From the NCBI RefSeq assembly GCF_014652235.1, contig NZ_BMYK01000004.1, positions 124,001 through 188,000 of the forward strand: DNA of 64,000 bases, written 5' to 3'. This DNA is from Pseudorhodoferax aquiterrae. Lineage in GTDB: Bacteria > Pseudomonadota > Gammaproteobacteria > Burkholderiales > Burkholderiaceae_C. Below the pieces are notes generated by a model. The model did no database searches. It worked only from the letters and a program-made list of their open reading frames with translations, and was not told the DNA's origin. Both the position numbers and the translations under genes were made by a program. Below are positions 7,717-14,000 of the stretch, piece by piece. Numbering within the stretch: the stretch's first letter is position 1; each line of letters begins with the position of its first letter.

Positions 7717-8108
7717 CCGGCGGCTGCCTCTGCGGCGCTGTTCGCTACGAAGCGGGCGGCACGCCGTTCCACCTGACCTTCTGCCACTGCACGGTCTGCC
7801 GCCGCAGCACGGGCGCCCCGTGCGTGGCCTGGTTCAGTGTGCCGAAGACGGCATGGCGCATCGTGCAGGGCAGGCCCACGCGGTTCCGCTCGAGCCCGCA
7901 CGCCACGCGCAGCTTCTGCGGCACCTGCGGTACCCAGCTCACGTTCGAGGACGACGAGGCCAGCGCGGAGATCGACGTCACCACCTGCAGCCTGGACGAT
8001 CCGGAGCGCCTGCCGCCCGCGGACCACACCCACGCCGGCAGCAAGCTCGCGTGGACCGTGCTGGGGGACGGCCTGCCCGTGCACCGCGCCGCGCGTCCGG
8101 CGGATTGA
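7710..8108 (+). CDS. GFA-family (glutathione-dependent formaldehyde-activating-like) zinc protein
   Basis: A 132-residue protein, MLTGGCLCGAVRYEAGG. All conserved zinc ligands of the GFA/Mss4-like fold are present: GCLCG near residue 5, FCHCTVCRRSTGAPC near residue 28, and SFCGTCGT near residue 70. The family is named after an enzyme that binds glutathione and condenses it with formaldehyde, but most members have no tested activity. The start codon lacks an obvious ribosome site and overlaps the end of a well-signalled cysteine-rich leader ORF, so expression is probably coupled to translation of that leader. No formaldehyde dehydrogenase gene is nearby. Family certain, reaction not. Confidence 0.9.
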   Translation: MLTGGCLCGAVRYEAGGTPFHLTFCHCTVCRRSTGAPCVAWFSVPKTAWRIVQGRPTRFRSSPHATRSFCGTCGTQLTFEDDEASAEIDVTTCSLDDPERLPPADHTHAGSKLAWTVLGDGLPVHRAARPAD

Positions 8109-8177
8109 GCGCTCCACACGCGCAGGACGCTCCTGCGCACCTGGCCGCTGCGGGCGGCGCGGCGACGGGGATGCCGA

Positions 8178-9272
8178 TCAGCCGACGACCGGCACGGTGC
8201 GCGCCCCTCCCACCAACTGCAGGGCCCGGCCGCCGCCCTGCGCGCGGCCGACGTCGCCCGGCGCCACGCGCAGAATGGGCCGCCAGGCGGACTGCCACTG
8301 CGCCAGCGCACGGCCGTCCTGCGCGAAGACGAGGTCCAGGAAGGCCAGGCCCAGCTCCGCGGTCGCGCGCTTGGCCTGGGCGTTCAGGGCGGCCCCCCCG
8401 GTGCGCGACCGGTCGGTGAACATGCTGTGCGAGCCGCCCTCGAACACGGCGAGCAGCTTGCGCGGGTGCGCGATCGCGTCGAAGACGGCCAGCCGGTCCT
8501 GCAGATCGGAGTGGTAGCCGGGGATGTGGATCACGTCGTCGGTGCAGGTCACGTGCACGGTCGGCACGTCGATGCCGCGCAGCACGGCCGCCGGATCGGG
8601 CTCGCCGTGGAAGGGCGGGGCGGACAGCACGATGGCCGCGCGCAGGCGCGCGTCCCGGCAGTCGATGGTCCGTCCGCCGCGCACCACCTGCGCACCCACG
8701 GCCAGCAGCGTGGTGTTGGCGCCGTACGAGTGGCCCGCGGCCACCAGGCGGCCGCGGTCCACGGCCGCACCCAGGCCGGCGCTGTCGTCCGAGAGCATGC
8801 GGTCCAGCGCGAAGCGGATGTCGGCGGTGCGCGCGAGCGCCTCGGCTTCCTGCGCCGCAGCCTGCAGCCGGCCCAGCATGCCGAACGGGTTGCCGCGCCA
8901 CAGGGCCGCATCGCTGCCCACGTGCTGCACGTGCAGGCTGGCCACGCCGTGGGCCGACCAGTGGCGGCCCAGGTAGCTGTAGCCGTTGCGCGAACCGCCG
9001 ATGCCGTGCGAGAACACGACCAGCGGCACGGGCTGCGCGGGCGTGGCGGCGGCGGGCCAGTACAGGCGCACGGGCACGGGGCGCTCCCGGGCGGCGTCGA
9101 ACCAGTCGAAGTCCAGCACGCGCGGGGCCGGGCCGGCAGCGGGCTCAGACGCGGCCAGGCCGGGGATTGCCAGCGCGGCCAGCAGCATGGCGCTCATCCT
9201 GCGCCGGCCCAGGTCGGGTGCCGCACGCGACGGCAGGCGCGCTGCTGGCGCGGTGATCGGGGTTGGCGGCAT
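8178..9272 (-). CDS. Secreted alpha/beta hydrolase (dienelactone-hydrolase/PAF-acetylhydrolase-like)
   Basis: 364 residues. The N-terminus carries RRRMSAMLLAALAIPGLAAS, a probable export signal. If so, either the ATG at 9272 or the one at 9197 could be the start. The catalytic parts of an alpha/beta hydrolase are clear: oxyanion loop VVFSHGIGGSRNGY, nucleophile elbow AAGHSYGAN, acid region VTCTDDVIH, and histidine in FEGGSHSMFTD. The order and the SHGIGGSR motif resemble predicted dienelactone hydrolases and platelet-activating-factor acetylhydrolase-type esterases. It lies 6 bp downstream of the SDR gene on the same strand, so both are probably controlled by the divergent TetR protein. Substrate unknown. 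Confidence 0.82.
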   Translation of the reverse strand: MPPTPITAPAARLPSRAAPDLGRRRMSAMLLAALAIPGLAASEPAAGPAPRVLDFDWFDAARERPVPVRLYWPAAATPAQPVPLVVFSHGIGGSRNGYSYLGRHWSAHGVASLHVQHVGSDAALWRGNPFGMLGRLQAAAQEAEALARTADIRFALDRMLSDDSAGLGAAVDRGRLVAAGHSYGANTTLLAVGAQVVRGGRTIDCRDARLRAAIVLSAPPFHGEPDPAAVLRGIDVPTVHVTCTDDVIHIPGYHSDLQDRLAVFDAIAHPRKLLAVFEGGSHSMFTDRSRTGGAALNAQAKRATAELGLAFLDLVFAQDGRALAQWQSAWRPILRVAPGDVGRAQGGGRALQLVGGARTVPVVG

Positions 9273-9278
9273 GGCGCG

Positions 9279-10271
9279 TCAGGCAGGCTGGACTTGGGAG
9301 AGGGCCACCCCCAGGCGCGCACGGTGCGCCGTGGCCGATGGCGGTGCGGCAGGGCTGTCGCCGAACTGCGCGCCGGTGAGCTGCTGCGACACGGCCCACA
9401 GGCGGGCCGCAGTGGCCGTCTCCAGTGCCTGCGCCGGCACGCGGGCCGGCGCCGGATGGCCGCGCGTCTCGCCGAGCCGGTCCGGGCCGTAGTAGTGGCC
9501 GCCTTGGGCTTGCGGCGCGGTGGCGGCGTACAGCGTCGGCAGGGCGCCCTGGGCGGCGGGCTGGAACAGGAACCAGAGCCAGCGGCGCGCCAGGCCCGGC
9601 AGGCTGGCCGGGCCGGCCCCGTTGGGCAGCAGGTCGGTGCGGGCGATACCCGGGTGCGCCGCCATGCTCTGCAGGCCCCAGCCCGCGGCATCGCTGCGGC
9701 GCTGCAGTTCCAGCGCGAACAGCAGGCAGGCGAGCTTGGACTGGGCGTAGGCCTGCATGGGCACGTAACGCCGCCGGGCCTGCAGGTCGTCGAAATCGAT
9801 GCGGCCGCTGCGCGCGGCGATGCTGGAGACGCTGACCACGCGCGGCGCAGGGCTCTTGCGCAGCAGCGGCAGCAGCGCGGCGGTCAGCGCGAAGTGGCCC
9901 AGGTGGTTGGTGCCGAACTGCAGTTCGAAGCCGTCGGCGGTCTGCCGGCGTTCGGGTGGCGTCATCACGGCGGCGTTGTTGATCAGCAGGTCGATGCGCG
10001 CGTGCGAGCCGCGCAGCGCCGCGCCGAAGGCCGCCACCGACGCCAGGCTGGCCAGATCCAGCGGCGCGAACTCGGCCTGTGCCTGCGGCACGCTGCGGCG
10101 GATCTGCTGCAGCGCGTCCCGGCCCTTGGCCGGGTTGCGGCCGGCCAGCACCACGCGCGCGCCGGCACGCGCCAGGGCCAGCGCGTCCTGCAGGCCGAGG
10201 CCGCCGGTGCCGGTCACCACGGCCGTGCGGCCGTGCAGGGGAGGGATGTCGGAGGCGGTCCAGTGGTTCAT
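9279..10271 (-). CDS. Short-chain dehydrogenase/reductase (retinol-dehydrogenase-like)
   Basis: 330 residues with a complete SDR Rossmann domain. The dinucleotide-binding loop [17 protein letters not shown] is near residue 18, NNAAVMTP near 97, and the catalytic Ser-Tyr-Lys is seen in [11 protein letters not shown] and [14 protein letters not shown]. The long C-terminal part with [15 protein letters not shown] resembles the WW-oxidoreductase/retinol-dehydrogenase branch of classical SDRs that use NADP(H) on hydrophobic alcohols or ketones. The typical TGxxxGxG pattern is slightly changed (TGTGGLGL) but functional. It is divergent from a tetR gene with two operator palindromes in the gap, and is followed closely by a hydrolase gene. 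Confidence 0.9.
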   Translation of the reverse strand: MNHWTASDIPPLHGRTAVVTGTGGLGLQDALALARAGARVVLAGRNPAKGRDALQQIRRSVPQAQAEFAPLDLASLASVAAFGAALRGSHARIDLLINNAAVMTPPERRQTADGFELQFGTNHLGHFALTAALLPLLRKSPAPRVVSVSSIAARSGRIDFDDLQARRRYVPMQAYAQSKLACLLFALELQRRSDAAGWGLQSMAAHPGIARTDLLPNGAGPASLPGLARRWLWFLFQPAAQGALPTLYAATAPQAQGGHYYGPDRLGETRGHPAPARVPAQALETATAARLWAVSQQLTGAQFGDSPAAPPSATAHRARLGVALSQVQPA

Positions 10272-10310
10272 GGCGATGGGCGGTAGGGGCTAAACTGGGT
10301 GGTCAATAAA

Positions 10311-10344
10311 TGCACTGAGTGCAAACTTTATTGCACCAAGTGCA
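10311..10344. promoter_or_regulatory. Tandem TetR operators (two 13-bp palindromes, 21 bp apart)
   Basis: TGCACTGAGTGCA (10311-10323, perfect 6-bp arms) and TGCACCAAGTGCA (10332-10344, perfect 5-bp arms) lie in the 94-bp gap between the divergent SDR and tetR genes. Their centres are exactly 21 bp apart, about two helical turns, so two dimers would sit on one face of the DNA. Repression of both directions by the TetR protein is the natural reading. Confidence 0.72.
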
Positions 10345-10365
10345 GATTTGCAAGAGACCCCGGCC

Positions 10366-10980
10366 ATGTCAGGAATTTCCCCAAACACGGGCGCCGCGCC
10401 CGCCGAAGAAGGGCTGCGCGAACGCAAGCGCCGCGAGACCCGCCAGCGCATCGCCGAGGTGGCGCAGCGCCTGTTCCTCGCCCAGGGCTACGAGGGCACG
10501 ACGCTGGACGCCATCGCGGCCGAGGCCGGCATCTCGCGCCGCGCCTTCTTCTCGCACTTCAAGTCCAAGGACGAGATCATCGTGTTCTGGCAGGCCGCCG
10601 ATTCGGCCCGCCTGGTGGACGATCTGCGCAAGGCCTCGCCCGACCAGGCGCCGCTGGACGCGGTGCGCGACGTGATGGTCAAGCACATCGCGCGCTACAC
10701 CACCGAGGAGATGACGGCGGTAGACAACCTCATGCGTTCCAGCGACGCGCTGCTGGCGCGCAAGCAGGCCTTCTATGCGCAGCAGGAGGTGGTGCTGTTC
10801 GAGGTGCTGTGCGAAGTCTGGCGCCAGCCCGAGCGCCGCGCTGCGCTGCGCATGGTGGCCATGGTGTCCATCGGCGCGATGCGGCTGGCGCTGCAGTCCT
10901 GGCGCGAGCAGGCCGGCCCGCGCAAGCCGGCGGCCAAGTTCCTGCGCGAGGCGTTCGACAGCCTGAAGACGGAACTCTGA
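10366..10980 (+). CDS. TetR/AcrR-family regulator
   Basis: About 204 residues from the ATG at 10366; a TTG six codons earlier is possible but weaker. The DNA-binding domain is standard: RRETRQRIAEVAQRLFLAQGYEGTTLDAIAAEAGISRRAFFSHFKSKDEII. The C-terminal ligand-binding helices (residues 75-204) are not specific enough to predict an effector. The gene is divergent from the SDR-hydrolase pair, and the shared gap holds two near-identical palindromes with helical spacing. The protein most likely represses both itself and the SDR operon until a substrate-like ligand binds. Confidence 0.9.
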   Translation: MSGISPNTGAAPAEEGLRERKRRETRQRIAEVAQRLFLAQGYEGTTLDAIAAEAGISRRAFFSHFKSKDEIIVFWQAADSARLVDDLRKASPDQAPLDAVRDVMVKHIARYTTEEMTAVDNLMRSSDALLARKQAFYAQQEVVLFEVLCEVWRQPERRAALRMVAMVSIGAMRLALQSWREQAGPRKPAAKFLREAFDSLKTEL

Positions 10981-10995
10981 GGCCGGCGGCGGGCG

Positions 10996-12444
10996 TCAAC
11001 GCCGCAGCGGCAAGGCCAGCGTCGCCAGCGCACCGCCGTCCGGCGCGTTGTCCAGCAGCGCCTGCCCGCCGTGCTGCTGCGCGATCTCGCGCACGAAGGC
11101 CAGGCCCAGCCCTGTGCTCTTCTTGCCGCCGCCCGGTCGCGCCAGCGAATAGAACTTCTCGAACACCTTGTTGCGTGCGTACTCGGGGATGCCGGGACCC
11201 TGGTCGCGCACCGTGATGCGGGCCTGGCCTGCATCGGCCTGCAATGCCAGCGCGATGCGGCTGCCGGCCGGCGCGAAGTCCAGCGCATTGGCCAGCAGGT
11301 TGCTCACGGCGCGGCGCAGCAGAAAGGCATCGCCCCACACGGTAGGACTGGCCTGCAGCACCAGCTCGATGCGCAGGCCGCGCGCCGCAGCCGCGGCCTC
11401 GTGGCCGGCCGCGAGTTCCTCCAGCAGCGGCGCCAGCGCGACGGGGCCGGCATGCTCGAGCACGCGCCGGCTTTCCAGCGCGGTCAGCTCCATCATGCGG
11501 TCCACGATCTCCTGGATGCGCTGGGTCTCGCCCGTGATGTTGGCCAGGAAATGCGCGCGGGCGTCGGCCGGCATGGCAGCGTCTTCCAGCAGTTCGGCGG
11601 CGCCGCGGATGGCCGACAGCGGGCTCTTGATCTCGTGCGTGAGCGTGGCCACATGGTCGGCCACGGTGTTGCGGCCGGTCAGCGCGTCGCGCGTTTCGTG
11701 CAGGCCGGCCCGCAGCGTCGCCACGGCGTGGCGCAACATGGGCCGCAGGCGCAGCCGCGACTGCGTGCGCAGCCAGGCCAGGTAGTCGCGCACGAGGCCG
11801 AAGGGCCGCACCAGCCAGACCGAGACGATCAACGCGCCGACCAGCAGCGCCAGCGCCGAGCCCACGCCGACCCAGATCGTGCGCCAGCGCGCGTCCTGCA
11901 CGAACTTGCCGAAGCTCTGCACGGGCTTGCCCACGCTGACCACGCCGATGGTCACCTGGGCACGGTTGCGCACGGGCGCGGCCACGTACATGACCGAGGT
12001 GCTGGCGTCGCTGGCCACGTCGCGCGAGGTGCGCGCGCCGTACAGGCCGTCCAGCGTGTAGCGCACGTCGCGCCAGTCGAGGAAGTTCTCGCCCAGGTGC
12101 TGGCCCAGGCGGCCGCGCTGCGCGTCGAACAGCACGCGGCCATCGGCATCGGTCACGTACAGGCGCAGGTCCACGCGCGTCTTGCGCAGCCCGTAGATCT
12201 CGGCGTCGAACCGGCGCGCGTACAGCGTGCGCAGCAGCGGCTCCAGCCGCGCGGGGTCGATGCGGTCGCCCTGCAGGTCCTGCTCCACGAGGCTGGCCAC
12301 GAGGTTGGCGGTGTCCACCAGCGATTCCTCGGCCGACTCGCGGTAGCGCGGGTCGATGTCGCCGACCACGCGGTACAGCAGCAGCGCGATGCCGGCGACG
12401 TAGATCGCCAGGATGCCGACGAAGATGCGCGTGCGGCGGCTCAC
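10996..12444 (-). CDS. creC: Sensor histidine kinase CreC
   Basis: 482 residues from a GTG that overlaps the creB stop (GTGA). It has an N-terminal membrane helix (10-27), a periplasmic sensor of about 150 residues, a second helix (about 190-211) and a kinase core. The sensor shows YVTDADGRVLFDA, a W-x-D-V-x-x-T-L-x-G-x-YGAR stretch and TSVMYVAAPV, which are close to E. coli CreC. The H-box is TLTHEIKSPLSAIRGAAELL with His270. N, G1 and G2 boxes follow (SNLLANALDFAP, RDQGPGIPEY, STGLGLAFV). CreBC responds to carbon source and fermentation metabolites in enterobacteria. No creD gene follows here, so the local target is unknown. Confidence 0.9.
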   Translation of the reverse strand: MSRRTRIFVGILAIYVAGIALLLYRVVGDIDPRYRESAEESLVDTANLVASLVEQDLQGDRIDPARLEPLLRTLYARRFDAEIYGLRKTRVDLRLYVTDADGRVLFDAQRGRLGQHLGENFLDWRDVRYTLDGLYGARTSRDVASDASTSVMYVAAPVRNRAQVTIGVVSVGKPVQSFGKFVQDARWRTIWVGVGSALALLVGALIVSVWLVRPFGLVRDYLAWLRTQSRLRLRPMLRHAVATLRAGLHETRDALTGRNTVADHVATLTHEIKSPLSAIRGAAELLEDAAMPADARAHFLANITGETQRIQEIVDRMMELTALESRRVLEHAGPVALAPLLEELAAGHEAAAAARGLRIELVLQASPTVWGDAFLLRRAVSNLLANALDFAPAGSRIALALQADAGQARITVRDQGPGIPEYARNKVFEKFYSLARPGGGKKSTGLGLAFVREIAQQHGGQALLDNAPDGGALATLALPLRR

Positions 12445-13190
12445 GGCGCGGCGGTGGGCGAGGGCGGCAGGTCCTCGTGCAGCGCGTAGCCGGTGCCGCG
12501 CAGCGTGCGGATGGGTTCGACCTCGGGCGCCACCGCCTTGAGCTTGGCGCGCAGGGTCTTGACGTGGGCGTCCACCGTGCGGTCCAGGCTCTGGGCGGCG
12601 TCGTCCCAGACCATGTCCAGCAGCTCGTCGCGCGTGTAGACGCGGCCGGGCCGCTGCACCAGCAGGGCCAGCAGGCCGTATTCGTAGCGCGAGAGTTCGA
12701 GCGGCTGGCCGTAGTAGCGGATGCGGCGGCGCTCGCCGTCGATCTGGAACACGGGCGCGGGGCCGCCCGGTGCGACGGGCGCCGGCGCCGCCGTGCCGCC
12801 GCGCGCGCTGCGGCGCAGGATGCTGCGCACGCGCGCCACCAGCTCGCGCGGCGAGAAGGGCTTGGCGATGTAGTCGTCGGCGCCCAGCTCCAGGCCGACC
12901 ACGCGGTCGATCTCGTCGCTGCGCGCGGTGAGGAACAGCATGGGCACGCCGTCGGCGCCAGGCAGTTCGTGCAGGCGGCGGAACAGCTCGAAGCCGTTCA
13001 TGTCGGGCAGGCCCACGTCGAGGATGGCCAGGTCGGGCTTGCAGGCGCGGTACTGGGCCAGCGCCTCGCCGGCCGTGGCGCACCAGATGGGTTCGTAGCC
13101 GTCGGCACGCAGCACGTAGGCCAGCGTGTCGGCGATGCCGGATTCGTCCTCGGCGATCAGGATGCGGGGGCGGTAAGCGGGCGCAGACAT
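12441..13190 (-). CDS. creB: Two-component response regulator CreB
   Basis: 249 residues of the OmpR/PhoB class. The receiver domain has the acidic pair ED (residues 14-15), phospho-acceptor Asp58 in LAILDVGLPDMNGFE, Thr in FLTARSDEIDR, and Lys in GADDYIAKPFSPREL. The C-terminal winged helix contains LELSRYEYGLLALLVQRPGRVYTRDELLDMVW and RTVDAHVKTLRAKL, ending RTLRGTGYALHE. The D-E-I-D-R-V-V-G-L-E-L-G-A-D-D-Y region and the kinase next door identify it as CreB rather than a generic regulator. A proline/alanine-rich linker of about 25 residues between domains is longer than in E. coli. It is co-translated with creC. Confidence 0.9.
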   Translation of the reverse strand: MSAPAYRPRILIAEDESGIADTLAYVLRADGYEPIWCATAGEALAQYRACKPDLAILDVGLPDMNGFELFRRLHELPGADGVPMLFLTARSDEIDRVVGLELGADDYIAKPFSPRELVARVRSILRRSARGGTAAPAPVAPGGPAPVFQIDGERRRIRYYGQPLELSRYEYGLLALLVQRPGRVYTRDELLDMVWDDAAQSLDRTVDAHVKTLRAKLKAVAPEVEPIRTLRGTGYALHEDLPPSPTAAP

Positions 13191-13244
13191 GGCCGCATGG
13201 TAGCCACGGGCACGGCGCGCCCGCGTGGACGCGATGGGCCCGAA

Positions 13245-13259
13245 GAACCATAATGGTTC
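13245..13259. promoter_or_regulatory. Autoregulatory operator of the FitAB-like toxin-antitoxin pair
   Basis: GAACCATAATGGTTC is a perfect 15-bp palindrome (7-bp arms around one A) starting 33 bp upstream of the antitoxin ATG. Its centre CATAAT resembles a -10 hexamer, so a bound antitoxin-toxin complex would block RNA polymerase, as in FitAB and VapBC systems. Confidence 0.65.
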
Positions 13260-13277
13260 CGTTTTGGAGTCTCTGCC

Positions 13278-13523
13278 ATGCCCACCACCCTGACGTTGAA
13301 GAACATTCCCGATGCGGTGTACCAGCGCTTGAAGGAGTCCGCACTGGCCAACCGGCGCAGCTTGAACAGCGAGGCCATCGTGCGGCTCGAATCCGTGCTG
13401 CTGCCGCAGCAGCCCGACACCGGCGCGCGCCTGGCGCGTGCGCGCGCGCTGCGGCAGGCGCTGCCGGCAGCCGCCTTCAGCGCGCAGGGGGTGGATGCGA
13501 TGAAGCGCCAGGGCCGCGCATGA
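13278..13523 (+). CDS. FitA-like ribbon-helix-helix antitoxin
   Basis: 81 residues: MPTTLTLKNIPDAVYQRLKESALANRRSLNSEAIVRLE. The N-terminal strand TLTLKNIP, helix VYQRLKESA and second helix RSLNSEAIVRLESVL define the Arc/MetJ ribbon-helix-helix fold of FitA-type antitoxins. The C-terminal 35 residues (LARARALRQALPAAAFSAQGVDAMKRQGRA) should bind the PIN toxin. A GGAG ribosome site precedes the ATG. The stop overlaps the toxin start (ATGA), typical of co-translated pairs, and a perfect operator palindrome lies just upstream. It has no sequence similarity to the VapB at 274-474, so the window holds two independent PIN-toxin modules. Confidence 0.9.
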   Translation: MPTTLTLKNIPDAVYQRLKESALANRRSLNSEAIVRLESVLLPQQPDTGARLARARALRQALPAAAFSAQGVDAMKRQGRA

Positions 13524-13915
13524 TCGTCGTCGACACGAACGTGCTGGCCTACCTGTACCTGCCGACCGAGTTCTCCGCCAACGCCGAAGCCTTGCTGGAG
13601 CACGACCCGCAGTGGGTGGCACCGCTGCTGTGGCGCAGCGAATTCCGCAACATCCTGGCCGGCTACCTGCGCCGCGGCAGCTTGCGGTTCGAACAGGTGC
13701 TGGCCTTGCAGGAGGAGGCCCAGGCGCTGTTGGTGGACCACGAATACGAGGTCGAATCGCGCGCCGTGCTCGAGTTGGTGCGTGACAGCGACTGCTCCGC
13801 CTACGACTGCGAGTTCGTGGCGCTCGCCATGCAACTGGGCGTTCCGCTCGTCACGATGGACCGCAAGCTGTTGAAAGCCTTCCCGCAATGTGCGGAGTCG
13901 CTGAAGGGGCCGTGA
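13520..13915 (+). CDS. vapC: PIN-domain toxin (FitB/VapC type)
   Basis: 131 residues: MIVVDTNVLAYLYLPTEFS. The PIN catalytic acidic residues are present: Asp5 in VVDTNVL, Glu in LLWRSEFRNILAGYL near residue 40, Asp in SDCSAYDCEFVALAMQLG near residue 97, and the final Asp in PLVTMDRKLLKAFP. This is an intact Mg-dependent endoribonuclease fold; toxins of this kind block translation by cutting tRNA or rRNA. The ATG overlaps the antitoxin TGA. Length is normal for the family. Confidence 0.92.
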   Translation: MIVVDTNVLAYLYLPTEFSANAEALLEHDPQWVAPLLWRSEFRNILAGYLRRGSLRFEQVLALQEEAQALLVDHEYEVESRAVLELVRDSDCSAYDCEFVALAMQLGVPLVTMDRKLLKAFPQCAESLKGP

Positions 13916-14000
13916 GTGCGGATGGGGCTCCGTCGCGCTGGAGCCCTCCTGCGCCGGTCCGTGGCGCGCCGCCAGAGCGCGCACGGCCGCCCATGGCTTC

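Noticed and set aside
10996-13344. A possible 782-residue fused regulator-kinase
   Set aside because: The upstream part is creB read in the wrong frame; the kinase starts at the GTG overlapping the creB stop.
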